A DNA stretch of 32,233 nt from a virus. The notes beneath the pieces were generated by a model. The model had not been told where the DNA came from, searched no databases, and saw nothing but the letters and a program-made list of their open reading frames with translations. The position numbers and the translations under genes were made by a program. Shown in pieces: positions 23,742-31,519 of the stretch (its first letter is position 1; each line of letters begins with the position of its first letter). Where the stretch lies: positions 1 to 32,233 of IMG/VR virus record IMGVR_UViG_3300030103_003269, one strand, 5' to 3'.

Positions 23742-23770
23742 AAAAAAAAACCGCTACAATTCTGCAACGG
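23742..23770 (-). terminator. Strong intrinsic terminator closing the early block
   Basis: Minus strand CCGTTGCA, loop GAAT, TGTAGCGG (8 bp with two G-U pairs; 23770-23751), then nine T (23750-23742). Downstream of the SSB-like gene (stop 23827), upstream of the sigma gene (TTG 23721). Only 20 bases separate it from the sigma start, so that gene is read either by read-through or from a promoter overlapping this element. Confidence 0.88.
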
Positions 23771-23826
23771 CTTTTTATAATTTAGTTAAAACAAATAATA
23801 TGTATTGTAAATGTAGCTATTCTTAT

Positions 23827-24159
23827 TTAGAACGGCAAGTCATCTCCTATTTTTTTTGTCTGTATCTCCAGGTGGTCAAGTTCTTCTTCTTTCTTTTCTA
23901 CCTTCCAAGCTTGAACACTTGTAAAATATTTGACTTCTCCTTGTGGGTTAGTCCATTCTCTGCATTTTATATTTATACTTACACTAAGTAAATCTCCTTC
24001 ATTAAAGGTGCTTAATAAATCGCAATTATCTTGTGTAAATTCAATCTGCATTTTTTGTGGGTACTTCTCATCTGTTAAAAGTATTATCGCTCCTTTTTTA
24101 AATGATGAGCTAAACTCAACTACTTTTTGTTTTTCTATTACTTTTCCTGTTATATTCAT
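23827..24159 (-). CDS. SSB-like OB-fold single-strand DNA-binding protein
   Basis: 110 residues. Strand-rich N-terminal part (MNITGKVIEKQKVVEFSSSF, ...LLTDEKYPQKMQIEFTQ, GDLLSVSINIKCREW) resembles DUF3127/SSB-like OB folds. The C-terminus ends GDDLPF, the acidic-Pro-Phe tail by which SSBs recruit replication and repair partners. It is the last gene of the early block, after exonuclease and annealing genes. Its start overlaps the upstream stop by ATGA. Confidence 0.75.
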   Translation of the reverse strand: MNITGKVIEKQKVVEFSSSFKKGAIILLTDEKYPQKMQIEFTQDNCDLLSTFNEGDLLSVSINIKCREWTNPQGEVKYFTSVQAWKVEKKEEELDHLEIQTKKIGDDLPF

Positions 24160-24326
24160 TTTTCTTTTTTTATATTATATTTTTTAATTCCAAAATCTAT
24201 TACTGTTTTTCTTATTTTTCTACCAAGTTTTGTGTCATTAGAGGTTTCGTGAACTGTCTTTAGCATTTCTCTAAACAAATCAATCATTTCTTCGACTGTC
24301 ATTGGTTTTACATCTTGCTTTTTCAT
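24156..24326 (-). CDS. Small hypothetical protein (56 aa)
   Basis: ATG at 24326 opens 56 codons: MKKQDVKPMTVEEMIDLFRE, then MLKTVHETSNDTKLGRKIRK and a basic C-terminus ending KKEK. Both ends overlap neighbours by ATGA, a strong sign of a real operon gene, and it fills the 24160-24322 gap. Helical and basic at the end; function unknown. Confidence 0.65.
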   Translation of the reverse strand: MKKQDVKPMTVEEMIDLFREMLKTVHETSNDTKLGRKIRKTVIDFGIKKYNIKKEK

Positions 24327-24550
24327 AACTCTTTTACTTTTTTAATTGTGTTTGCTTTTATTTCTGCTATCTCTTTACTTCCAAACCACTCAATAAATCT
24401 AAAAGCATCTAACATCAATGTATATTCTTTTTCAAATATTGTGTCATAAAAAGTTATATAAATATGATTTCCCTTTTTATCAAAAGCATATGAGTGAACT
24501 TCTGGAAATTCAACAAAGATTTCTGTTTCTTCTTTAGGATTATTCGGCAT
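24323..24550 (-). CDS. Hypothetical protein (75 aa)
   Basis: 75 residues. Acidic N-terminus then a beta-hairpin-like part (FVEFPEVHSYAFDKKGNHIYITF) and a helix (MLDAFRFIEWFGSKEIAEIK). No motif recognised. It overlaps the exonuclease gene by 11 bases and the next gene by ATGA, so it belongs to the recombination operon. Confidence 0.6.
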   Translation of the reverse strand: MPNNPKEETEIFVEFPEVHSYAFDKKGNHIYITFYDTIFEKEYTLMLDAFRFIEWFGSKEIAEIKANTIKKVKEL

Positions 24551-25241
24551 CTACTATCAATTTTAAATTTAACTCATTAATTAATTCATCATAATAAACT
24601 CTGCATTCATCAATTCTGTTTTTAATTGATTCAATGACCTTTTCATCATATTCAATTTTAAAAAGCTTTACCTTTAAATTATTGTCTATGTCATTATACA
24701 AATGCAACTTTTCTACGTGAGCCCTAATTTCTGGGTTTTCATCAATTTCAAATTGTTTCCAATGTTCTCGCCTTATCTCATCTTCTATTTTGTTTTGAGG
24801 GGTGTTTACGAGACAATAGCAGAGATATGCAGAACTTTTACCAGTTAGCCACATATATCCCATTAATTGGTAATAATAAGCCTTGTTATTCAATTTTTTA
24901 TCAAAATGAGGAAAGCTAAAAATATCCCAGCTACTTTTAACATCAATAAGAACATTACTTGTGTTTACGTCTGGAATTCCTTTAATATAATCATTCTCTA
25001 ATTTTTCTTCATTTTTATATAAAAAACCCTTCTGTAAAACTTCTTCACAAAGTCTTATGCTTTCTTCTTCTACTTCATTGCCTTTTTCTGTGTACTTAGA
25101 AGTAAAATACTTTCTTCTGCCAAAATAATTTTCGATTGCTAATTCCTGTAAATAACTTTTTGTTGTTTTACTTAGAATTTCATTCTTTGAACGAGCATTA
25201 GTCATTATATTTCCGATTGCACTACACCTTATTTTTAACAT
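24540..25241 (-). CDS. YqaJ-like PD-(D/E)XK exonuclease
   Basis: 233 residues. RCSAIGNIMT at the start, KGNEVEEESI (53-62), GIPD (D91), LIDVKSSWD (D100, K102) and YYYQLMGYMWL (122-132) are the motifs of YqaJ/lambda-exo-like 5'-3' exonucleases. Together with the upstream ERF annealing protein it forms the phage recombination pair that resects and anneals ends. Starts within the ERF stop region with a 7-base overlap. Confidence 0.8.
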   Translation of the reverse strand: MLKIRCSAIGNIMTNARSKNEILSKTTKSYLQELAIENYFGRRKYFTSKYTEKGNEVEEESIRLCEEVLQKGFLYKNEEKLENDYIKGIPDVNTSNVLIDVKSSWDIFSFPHFDKKLNNKAYYYQLMGYMWLTGKSSAYLCYCLVNTPQNKIEDEIRREHWKQFEIDENPEIRAHVEKLHLYNDIDNNLKVKLFKIEYDEKVIESIKNRIDECRVYYDELINELNLKLIVDAE

Positions 25242-25846
25242 AACTTTAAAGTATTTTTTTGTGCATCTGTTAAATCATAATGCTTTTCTACTACTTTCAT
25301 ACTTACTTCGCCACTTTGTAATTTTTTTATTACATCTCCCATTTTACTGGTATGTAATTTTAACTTTTTAATTGGCTTTTTAGTTTGTGTTCCAGATGCG
25401 TCAATGTCTTTATCAGTAATTAATCCTAACATACTGCTTAAGCAATATCTTCTAAAATATGTAATTGCAGAGCCATACACTTGAAATGTATTCATTCCTC
25501 TTAACTCAACTCCTTGTGGTATTTCTGCAATCTCTTCCACTGGTAAAGCACTTTCATCTTCTGTGTGAAATATTTTTGTTTTAAGATTATTGCCAACAAT
25601 AGGTTGTATAAAACCTAAATTGTGCTTTTTCATCAATGGCAATAACTCCTTATAAATTGCTGATAAATCTGCATAGGTATATCCATAACCTTCTGTTGTT
25701 TTGTGTATTACTGGTATTTCTTGTTGAACACAAGCAATAGCTTTTAATGTTAAGAAATCTGATTTTTCTTTTTTCTTGGAAATAGTATTATTACTATTTA
25801 GTTCTTCTTCGGCTAACTGAATAGCCTTGTCTTTTGTTTTTGACAT
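25235..25846 (-). CDS. ERF-family single-strand annealing recombinase
   Basis: 203 residues from the preferred ATG at 25846 (MSKTKDKAIQLAEEEL); the frame is open up to 25885 but those 13 residues are not family-like. YTYADLSAIYKELLPLMKKH and TFQVYGSAITYFRRYCLSSM with LGLITDKDIDA are ERF hallmarks (Y-x-D-L; G-S-x-x-T-Y-x-R-R-Y). The C-terminal about 50 residues are a Lys-rich linker and a small helical domain. Partner of the YqaJ-like exonuclease immediately downstream. Confidence 0.85.
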   Translation of the reverse strand: MSKTKDKAIQLAEEELNSNNTISKKKEKSDFLTLKAIACVQQEIPVIHKTTEGYGYTYADLSAIYKELLPLMKKHNLGFIQPIVGNNLKTKIFHTEDESALPVEEIAEIPQGVELRGMNTFQVYGSAITYFRRYCLSSMLGLITDKDIDASGTQTKKPIKKLKLHTSKMGDVIKKLQSGEVSMKVVEKHYDLTDAQKNTLKLC

Positions 25847-25910
25847 ATATATTTGTATTACATTTTGTGCATAAAAGGTATGCACTTCCTTTTCTTTATC
25901 TCCTATAAAT

Positions 25911-26441
25911 TTACGAATTATCTTCGATTAATTTACATTTTCTTTTAAATTCAATAATCATTTCTTTTAATTCTTGTTTATCGTGTTTATGCACTCCTTT
26001 ACTTCTCTGTTCTAATTTATTAAATTCTTCACTTCCTATTCTGTTTAATATCTCCTTATGATAATTAAACAAATTGCCATGTTCATATTGATTGCAGTAA
26101 ACACATTGAGCGTGTATATTTCTTAAATCAAACCTTACTGAACCGTGACCACCAGCACTAAAAAAATGTCCAGCATCATATTTACCTGTTAATGGTACTC
26201 CACAACTAACACAACCCTTGTCTTTGTCTCTTAATCTTACATATCTGTTTACCCACTTTTGACACTCCTTTACATAATCACTTGTGGTTTTTAGTTCTTC
26301 CTTCATTCTTTTTTTCTTTTTCTTCCATTGAACTTCTTTGACTTTTGCAACCCAGATTTTTAAGCACTCATCATCAGTACAATATTTTTGGTTAAAGTGT
26401 ATAGGAATAAATTTTTTTTTACAATGTTTACAACGTGGCAT
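25911..26441 (-). CDS. ninG: NinG-like recombination protein
   Basis: 176 residues. CKHCKKKF (C4, C7) with C21 and C26 forms one zinc site; a Lys-rich helix follows; then CVSCG (C77, C80), YDAGHFFSAGGHG (H92), LRNIHAQCVYCNQYEHGN (C113, C116, H121), an HNH-type treble clef as in lambda NinG/Rap, a structure-specific nuclease acting at D-loops. Sits among helicase-like and annealing genes. Overlaps the coiled-coil gene by 14 bases. Confidence 0.85.
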   Translation of the reverse strand: MPRCKHCKKKFIPIHFNQKYCTDDECLKIWVAKVKEVQWKKKKKRMKEELKTTSDYVKECQKWVNRYVRLRDKDKGCVSCGVPLTGKYDAGHFFSAGGHGSVRFDLRNIHAQCVYCNQYEHGNLFNYHKEILNRIGSEEFNKLEQRSKGVHKHDKQELKEMIIEFKRKCKLIEDNS

Positions 26442-26721
26442 TTTCTAATAATTTTTTATTCATTTTTTTTAGATCCTTTACTTCTGTTTGTAATTCTAAA
26501 AGTAATTTATTACTTCGATATAAATCTCCACTCATTGACATACATTTTAAATCTAATCTATGTAATACAACTTGCACCTCTGCTAATTCATTTAAACTAT
26601 CTTCTTGTTTCTGGATTAATTCTTTTTTATGTGGGCTTAATTCTTTTAAATCATTTAATGTTTTTTGTGCTCTTAAAAAAACTTTATTCAATCCAACTTT
26701 AGCACTTATTATTTCTATCAT
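26428..26721 (-). CDS. Hypothetical coiled-coil protein (97 aa)
   Basis: 97 residues, almost entirely helical with heptad-like Leu/Ile spacing and many Lys/Glu (KTLNDLKELSPHKKELIQKQ, LLELQTEVKDLKKMNKKLLE). No family recognised. It lies between the RecA/DnaB-like ATPase (ATGA overlap) and ninG, so a replication or recombination accessory role is likely by context only. Confidence 0.6.
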   Translation of the reverse strand: MIEIISAKVGLNKVFLRAQKTLNDLKELSPHKKELIQKQEDSLNELAEVQVVLHRLDLKCMSMSGDLYRSNKLLLELQTEVKDLKKMNKKLLENATL

Positions 26722-27578
26722 CTTCTATAATTTTTTAAAGCATCAACTCCTTGTATTGTAAAGCCAAAACCATTGTTAAAATTAAATAATAATGGCATAT
26801 TAAATTCTGTTAATGCGCCACCAGTATCTTTGTCTTTTATCTTCTCTGTTGAAATCATTGTTTCATATTTCATTGTTGAACTTTTTATCAATCTATGAAT
26901 TGTTAACATGTCATCACATCTGTTGAGAAAAGCTTTGCCACCTTCTACGTGGTCTTTTAATGGTGGTTTTAAATGTCCAGCCCATTCGTGGCTTTCTGGA
27001 TATAAATTTCCACTTCTGCCACTTTCAGTATTTGGGTGTGTAGATATATAAACACTCTTACCAGTTATATTGCAAAACTGTCTTGTTATATTTAAAAATT
27101 TATAATTTCCTTCATAACTCATTGCCCTATCTAAACCAGTAAATGGGTCTATAATACACGCTTGGCAATCTATCTCTGCAAAAATATCTAATAAATCTTT
27201 TGGTTTATATAATTTTCTATTATCTACAAATGTAAAAAATTGTTCCAGGAAACTTGTGCTACTTATAATTTCCGATTTACTCAAATCTTTAAATCTTCTT
27301 CCTTTATACATTTGTACCATGTCTCTTAATATTTGACCACTTGAATTTTCTCCAGACCAAATAGCAAATTTTATATTATGTCTTAATGCAAGCACAAGCA
27401 TATACCATTGAAACCAATATGTTTTGCCTACATTATCGTGCCCTAAAATTATGTTTAATTGTTTTGGTTTGAATCTTAAAAAATAATCTAATGCAGTTCC
27501 AGTATCAAGTCCGTGTTTTATTTTTCCTTCCTTATAATTAATAAGATATTCTAAACTTGTTCCTTTATTTATTAACAT
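26718..27578 (-). CDS. RecA/DnaB-like ATPase (probable replicative helicase or loader)
   Basis: 286 residues. Walker A GHDNVGKT (46-53), [10 protein letters not shown] (DnaB-like E after strand 2), Walker B CIIDPF (141-146), ISTHPN (H181 sensor) and a late helical end. Matches single-domain DnaB/RecA-like ATPases of Bacteroidota phages; it lacks the DnaB N-terminal primase-interaction domain. It follows the DUF6291-like replication protein with a 14-base overlap, as in phage initiator-helicase pairs. Confidence 0.75.
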   Translation of the reverse strand: MLINKGTSLEYLINYKEGKIKHGLDTGTALDYFLRFKPKQLNIILGHDNVGKTYWFQWYMLVLALRHNIKFAIWSGENSSGQILRDMVQMYKGRRFKDLSKSEIISSTSFLEQFFTFVDNRKLYKPKDLLDIFAEIDCQACIIDPFTGLDRAMSYEGNYKFLNITRQFCNITGKSVYISTHPNTESGRSGNLYPESHEWAGHLKPPLKDHVEGGKAFLNRCDDMLTIHRLIKSSTMKYETMISTEKIKDKDTGGALTEFNMPLLFNFNNGFGFTIQGVDALKNYRR

Positions 27579-28143
27579 TCATATTATTTTTTACGTATTC
27601 AACTAATGGGTCATTTATAGAAATATTTTGTGTACTTTGATTTCTTTTTAACCATTTCTTTGCAGTTAAATATAATGATTTGTATTTTTTATTCTGTTTA
27701 TAATTTTCGATTGAATCTAAGACTTCATCAATATTTTCCTTTTTATATTCCTCTAATAATTTTAAATATTCTTTTTGACTTATTGAAAGATGATTAAAAC
27801 GTCTATATATATCATTTACATTTACATTAGCATTTACATTTACATTAACAGGTAGGTTTGGTACATTTTGCTTAGCATTTTTAGCTTTTGCTAAACCACC
27901 CAAGCGACCAGCCTCTGCTCTAACATTCTTTTTATTAATCCAGATATTCAAATCTCTTTTTAATTGTCTTTCAATAGGTCTAAATGCAACCCTTATTACT
28001 TTATCATAATCATTTAAATTTGGGTTTCTATCATTTACATAAGAAAGAATTAATTTAAATAATTGTCCAGTTTCTGAATCAGTTAACTCTTCTGTTGTGC
28101 TTTCTATATCGGTATAGAGTATAAAGCTTTTTTTGTTTTCCAT
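27565..28143 (-). CDS. DUF6291-like replication initiation protein
   Basis: 192 residues. The N-terminal domain ([49 protein letters not shown]) is DUF6291-like, common in phage and plasmid replication genes of Bacteroidota. [17 protein letters not shown] precedes a low-complexity linker of alternating Val and Asn (27813-27848) and a C-terminal helical domain ([30 protein letters not shown]). Followed by the DnaB-like ATPase. Likely binds the origin and loads the helicase. Confidence 0.7.
   Translation of the reverse strand: MENKKSFILYTDIESTTEELTDSETGQLFKLILSYVNDRNPNLNDYDKVIRVAFRPIERQLKRDLNIWINKKNVRAEAGRLGGLAKAKNAKQNVPNLPVNVNVNANVNVNDIYRRFNHLSISQKEYLKLLEEYKKENIDEVLDSIENYKQNKKYKSLYLTAKKWLKRNQSTQNISINDPLVEYVKNNMNVNK
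27813..27848. repeat. Two tandem 18-bp repeats inside the replication gene
   Basis: Plus-strand units catttacatttacattag (27813-27830) and catttacatttacattaa (27831-27848), each itself built from a six-base tacatt unit. The period of 18 keeps the frame and encodes alternating Val-Asn. Could be only a coding microsatellite, or iterons of a lambda-like internal origin. Confidence 0.75.
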
Positions 28144-28144
28144 A

Positions 28145-28591
28145 TTATTTTGTTTGTTTTAAATTAATTAAATTTTGATAGGTAGAATAAATTTTTTCAT
28201 AATTTGTTTCATTCAAGGAATTAAATAATATTTCTAAAACCTCAAAACATTTTTTGCAATTTTTTCTTAACAATACTTTTTTAATATCTTTTTTTAAAAT
28301 ATTTTCTTTTTTAAGATTTGTGTTTAAATCTAATGCAAATGGCATTACTATCTTTTCAAAACCTTTGTCTTTTGTATCTATTAAATTTTGATACATATTT
28401 AAACCATGTAAAACTGTATCGTGTCCTCTATTAAATAGTAATCCGATTTCTTCCAATAAAAAACCTTCTTGCCTTAAATATTTAAATAAAAAATATCTTT
28501 GGTAACATTTCTCTTTTTTTCTGGAAATTGATTTTAAATCATATTTCTCTATTATATCTTTTATATTATCTTCTATAATAAGTGATTTCAT
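28145..28591 (-). CDS. DnaA domain IV-like DNA-binding protein
   Basis: 148 residues. [29 protein letters not shown] (about 39-67) resembles DnaA domain IV: the helix-turn-helix with the G-x-[DH]-[HD]-[ST]-T-V-[IL]-H-[AG] signature that reads DnaA boxes. The AAA+ part of DnaA is absent. Ends one base before the DUF6291-like gene. A role at the origin is supported by DnaA-box-like repeats at 31466-31502, but binding is inference. Confidence 0.65.
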   Translation of the reverse strand: MKSLIIEDNIKDIIEKYDLKSISRKKEKCYQRYFLFKYLRQEGFLLEEIGLLFNRGHDTVLHGLNMYQNLIDTKDKGFEKIVMPFALDLNTNLKKENILKKDIKKVLLRKNCKKCFEVLEILFNSLNETNYEKIYSTYQNLINLKQTK

Positions 28592-28713
28592 ATATTTTTA
28601 TTAAGTATTTTTCTTTATTTTTTTTTATTATAATTTCTTTTTTTTTCTATGGATCTAAAATTTAATTCCTTTGTAAAAAATTAAAATTATGCTTAATAGG
28701 AATCATTTATTGT

Positions 28714-28905
28714 TTACAATTTCTTTAAAGGTTTTGGTGAATATCCTTTTTTATATCCTAAAAATTCAACTTGTTTAATATTATCTTTATGAATATTCAA
28801 TTTGCTGACTGCATCATCTTCTGTATTTCCATATCTTAAAGTATATTTTATTTTCCATTCATCTTTATTATTTTTTCCTATATACTTTATTTTATAAACT
28901 TTCAT
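28714..28905 (-). CDS. Hypothetical protein (63 aa)
   Basis: 63 residues. MKVYKIKYIGKNNKDEW, a repeat strand (KIKYTLRYGNTEDDAVSKLN) and KQVEFLGYKKGYSPKP look like a small alpha/beta domain. No family recognised. It overlaps the methyltransferase stop by 4 bases and is followed by a 122-base A/T-rich gap (28592-28713) that contains a TTTTAGATC site but no convincing promoter. Confidence 0.55.
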   Translation of the reverse strand: MKVYKIKYIGKNNKDEWKIKYTLRYGNTEDDAVSKLNIHKDNIKQVEFLGYKKGYSPKPLKKL

Positions 28906-29906
28906 AACTTAAATTTTTCAATTATTTTTTCTAAACATTTTACTACTATGCTATTTCCAGCTTGTTTATAAGCTTGGTTATCCGAACATTTCCAAATAAA
29001 ATTACTTGGAAAGTCCATTAATTTAAAGCACTCTTTTGGTGTTAATCTTCTTATAATATTTTTATGTAACGTGGCTTGAAAATTTTGTGCTTGAATTGTT
29101 TGTGCAACTTTTTTTCCAACTCGACCTCGCCTTGTTTTAGAATTTGGTAAACTAAAATTAAAACTATCTCCTTCATTGACATTTTCAAAACCTTTTAATG
29201 TAGCACTTTTTATTTTTATTCCTTTTCCTTCTTTATTAATTATTAAGTCAATAATATCTTTGTTTCTTAAAATGTATTTTAAATCAAATTTTTCTTCTAA
29301 TAAATTACTTAAATTTTTAGTTAATCTTTCTTCTTTTGGAAATTGAAAAAAATTATCTTCATCATCTCTAATTCCTACTATAAAAATTCTTTTTCTATTT
29401 TGAGGTATATTAAAATCTTTAGCATTAATTATCTTGTAATATATATGATAAGGAACTGCATTTTCATCAGCAAATAAAACTGGTAAGCCATTTATACTTT
29501 TTCCACCTAAATAATTTAACCATTCTTTAAAAGTTCTTCCTTCATCAATACTTGTTAAGCCTTCTACATTTTCAAAAATAAAATATCTTGGCTTATTCTT
29601 TTTTATAAATTGATGACTATTAAAAAATAAAATTCCTCTTTCATCTTCTTTACCTAATCTTTTTCCAGATTGACTAAATGCTTGGCATGGTGGCGAAGTC
29701 ATATAAATATCTAAACTTTCTTTAGGTATTTTACGTTTATAAACATCAGTAGGAAAATTATTTGGCTTTTCATGATTTAATAAATAAGTTTCTCTTGCAT
29801 ACTTATCCATATCACAAGCAAAACAATTCACATAGCTTATGCCTAATCTCTTTAAACTGAATTCGAAAGCACCAACACCGCTAAAGTCACTACCTATTCT
29901 TAGCAT
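28902..29906 (-). CDS. DNA (cytosine-5) methyltransferase
   Basis: 334 residues from the preferred ATG at 29906 (MLRIGSDFSGVGAFEFSLKR). Motif I DFSGVGAFE, IV TSPPCQAFS (C74), VI ENVEG (112-116), VIII QNRKRIFIVG (169-178), IX RRLTPKECFKLMDFP, X QAGNSIVV are all present. It methylates C5 of cytosine in duplex DNA; the recognition site cannot be read from sequence. No restriction endonuclease is next to it, so it probably shields phage DNA. A 17-residue upstream extension to 29957 would overlap the preceding gene and lacks family sequence. Confidence 0.88.
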   Translation of the reverse strand: MLRIGSDFSGVGAFEFSLKRLGISYVNCFACDMDKYARETYLLNHEKPNNFPTDVYKRKIPKESLDIYMTSPPCQAFSQSGKRLGKEDERGILFFNSHQFIKKNKPRYFIFENVEGLTSIDEGRTFKEWLNYLGGKSINGLPVLFADENAVPYHIYYKIINAKDFNIPQNRKRIFIVGIRDDEDNFFQFPKEERLTKNLSNLLEEKFDLKYILRNKDIIDLIINKEGKGIKIKSATLKGFENVNEGDSFNFSLPNSKTRRGRVGKKVAQTIQAQNFQATLHKNIIRRLTPKECFKLMDFPSNFIWKCSDNQAYKQAGNSIVVKCLEKIIEKFKL

Positions 29907-30081
29907 CTTTCCTTTTACTATATAAATCAATATTAAAATTATCCCAGAAACCAACAATTTTATTTAGCTTTTCTATCTGCTTTTTTTCATTTACATCAAT
30001 CAAAACATTTTCTTTGTTTTTTAATTTTCTATATTTCTTTTTTCCTAAAACTATCAATCTTATTTTATCTTGTATTCTCAT
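29890..30081 (-). CDS. Hypothetical small basic protein (63 aa)
   Basis: 63 residues, basic: MRIQDKIRLIVLGKKKYRKL, then VNEKKQIEKLNKIVGFWDNF and a basic end. Overlaps the methyltransferase start by 17 bases and the upstream gene by ATGA. No family recognised; helical with one hydrophobic patch. Confidence 0.55.
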   Translation of the reverse strand: MRIQDKIRLIVLGKKKYRKLKNKENVLIDVNEKKQIEKLNKIVGFWDNFNIDLYSKRKDAKNR

Positions 30082-30404
30082 AATTTATGTATTTTATTTT
30101 TTAGATCACTACAAATATTTTGTCTTTTATTATATGTTTTTCCTCTTAAATTTATTTCTTTTTCTTGTAACTTTCTACGTACTCTTGTAATGTTATCAGC
30201 ATTAGTAAAATTATTATTTTTATATGCAGTTAGAAAATCTCTAAAAGAAAAATCTAATTCATCAATCTTTTTACTTTCATAATACCAAAACCAGCAGACC
30301 AATTCATTATCGTTATCTTTTGTGCTTGGGTGTTCTACAAGTAAAAGTCTTACTTTATCTTTGATTTTATTCAAATCATTAAATATTATATTTGTATCAT
30401 TCAT
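30078..30404 (-). CDS. Conserved phage protein with RVRRKLQE motif (108 aa)
   Basis: 108 residues. LVCWFWYYE, FLTAYKNNNFTNADNITRVRR, KLQEKEINLRGKTYNKRQ form a pattern common in Bacteroidota phage early regions (T-R-x-R-R-K-x-Q-E-x-x-x-x-L-R-G). Probably a winged-helix DNA-binding protein, but function is unknown. It contains one of the TTTTAGATC sites near its 3' end (30104). Confidence 0.65.
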   Translation of the reverse strand: MNDTNIIFNDLNKIKDKVRLLLVEHPSTKDNDNELVCWFWYYESKKIDELDFSFRDFLTAYKNNNFTNADNITRVRRKLQEKEINLRGKTYNKRQNICSDLKNKIHKL

Positions 30405-30406
30405 AA

Positions 30407-30685
30407 TTAAGATATTTCATTATTAAAAGCATCGCTACATTCCTTTGAGCAAAAATCATCAATAGAATCATGTCCACAAAAATCGCAACTATCTTCCAGG
30501 TCAGCATGTTTGATAAATTCATCTTCTAAAAATTCCTCTATTCTTTCTTCGATTGATTCTGCAAATTCTTCAATATCGAAATGCTTTAAATCTTGTTTAC
30601 ACATATTTTCAATTTGTTTATAAGCATTAGTATTATTTAATATTAAACTTATGCCTATTTTTATATTATCTATTTCTTCTTTCAT
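30407..30685 (-). CDS. Hypothetical protein with C-terminal zinc-binding motif
   Basis: 92 residues. An acidic helical N-terminal part (EEFAESIEERIEEFLEDEFI) is followed by CDFCGHDSIDDFCSKECSDAF, a four-Cys zinc ribbon-like motif resembling those of small phage regulatory proteins. Part of the early operon, 2 bases after the upstream stop. Function unknown. Confidence 0.6.
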   Translation of the reverse strand: MKEEIDNIKIGISLILNNTNAYKQIENMCKQDLKHFDIEEFAESIEERIEEFLEDEFIKHADLEDSCDFCGHDSIDDFCSKECSDAFNNEIS

Positions 30686-30724
30686 ATTACTTGTTTTTTG
30701 TTTTTATATTATTATTATTTGTTT

Positions 30725-31084
30725 TTATAAATTTTCTTCTTCATAATCCTCTAAGAAACTTTCTATCTCACCTCTCAATTCAGAAAATTCTTCTCTGCAT
30801 TTTTGTGATTTTAAAAGTGATGCGAGTAACTCACTATTAATATCTCTTGGTGCATATCCGTAGTCATCTGCTATCTCCATGCTCTCCTGTAGGCTTGCAT
30901 CATTCAGTTTTAGATATTCAATAGCATTTGAATAATATATTACCTCTTGTTCAAATGCTCCCTTATCTTCTAGTTGTTCATAGAGTTCATCATAATCTTC
31001 TATATCTTCTGCATAAACATATTCATTAATACTAAAGTCTAATTGCTCACTTAACTCTTCAAAAAATTCTTCTTTCTTATTCAT
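30725..31084 (-). CDS. Strongly acidic conserved protein (119 aa)
   Basis: 119 residues with 36 Asp/Glu and 9 Lys/Arg (net about -27). Sections VIYYSNAIEYLKLNDASLQE, SMEIADDYGYAPRDINSELL and ASLLKS match a family frequent in Bacteroidota phages and plasmids, of unknown function. The charge is DNA-mimic-like, and it is expressed early just after the probable origin region, so an anti-restriction or inhibitor role is conceivable but unproven. Confidence 0.6.
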   Translation of the reverse strand: MNKKEEFFEELSEQLDFSINEYVYAEDIEDYDELYEQLEDKGAFEQEVIYYSNAIEYLKLNDASLQESMEIADDYGYAPRDINSELLASLLKSQKCREEFSELRGEIESFLEDYEEENL

Positions 31085-31086
31085 AT

Positions 31087-31383
31087 CTATTTATTTATTT
31101 TGGTTAGTAATTCTTTTGCGCAATCATATACTTCATATTCATTATAAAGATTTTTGATTCCAATTAATTTTTCTTCACTTCTGATGACTTCAAAAATCTC
31201 ATCTTTATGAAAATTATTATTTTTAATTTTTACCTTATCTCCTATATTAAAACCATTATAGCTAATTTCATTTTTTAATTTATCCATAATAGCAAGGCAC
31301 TCTTGGTATTCGACAAAAGTTAGAGTTGAACTATTTAAAAATTCCTCTAATTCTTTTATTATTTTTTCTTCTCTTTTATTCAT
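31087..31383 (-). CDS. Hypothetical protein with SH3-like/KOW-type segment (98 aa)
   Basis: 98 residues. An N-terminal helical pair (MNKREEKIIKELEEFLNSST, FVEYQECLAIMDKLKNE) precedes YNGFNIGDKVKIKNNNFHKD, EIFEVIR, a short beta-barrel-like motif. It is the first gene of the early block after the non-coding region, so it should be expressed first. Function unknown. Confidence 0.55.
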   Translation of the reverse strand: MNKREEKIIKELEEFLNSSTLTFVEYQECLAIMDKLKNEISYNGFNIGDKVKIKNNNFHKDEIFEVIRSEEKLIGIKNLYNEYEVYDCAKELLTKINK

Positions 31384-31444
31384 ATTATTTGCTTTTTAAA
31401 TTTAATTAGTTGAATTTTTCAACCTTATATATTCTTATTCGAAA

Positions 31445-31475
31445 CAATATAATAAAAAGTTTCATTTATTCACAA
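31445..31475 (-). promoter_or_regulatory. Candidate early promoter (Bacteroidota-type, weak match)
   Basis: Minus strand TTG (31475-31473), 21 nt, then TATATTG (31451-31445), about 60 bases before the first early ATG (31383). This loosely fits the Bacteroidota -33/-7 pattern (TTTG...TAnnTTTG) but the -7 box is not exact. It overlaps the DnaA-box-like cluster, so DnaA-like binding could control it. Confidence 0.35.
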
Positions 31476-31502
31476 TTATTTCACAAAAAATATTTTTCCA
31501 CA
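31466..31502. promoter_or_regulatory. DnaA-box-like repeats, candidate replication origin
   Basis: Three repeats in the same direction on the plus strand: ttattcaca (31466-31474), tatttcaca (31477-31485) and ttttccaca (31494-31502). The first fits TTATnCACA exactly, the third differs by one base from TTATCCACA, the second is weaker. The surroundings are extremely AT-rich, as at duplex-unwinding elements, and the phage encodes a DnaA domain IV-like protein (28145-28591). Confidence 0.5.
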
Positions 31503-31519
31503 ATAAATTGTTAAAAACA

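Noticed and set aside
25847-25885. Upstream extension of the ERF protein
   Set aside because: Thirteen residues without family likeness; the ATG at 25846 gives the usual N-terminus.
28592-28713. Promoter in the 122-base gap upstream of the DnaA-like gene
   Set aside because: Very AT-rich with T and A runs; no TAnnTTTG or AAC/CGTT pair at sensible spacing could be found. Only the TTTTAGATC site stands out.
29907-29957. Upstream extension of the C5 methyltransferase
   Set aside because: The 17 added residues are hydrophobic noise from the upstream gene's other frame; family members start close to the DFSGxG motif.
1253-30500. Mild excess of CCWGG (about 16 counted), possibly linked to the C5 methyltransferase
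   Set aside because: Expected count is near 9 by rough estimate; the excess can come from recurrent Gln-Glu, Leu-Glu and Ser-Arg codon pairs, so it is not decisive.
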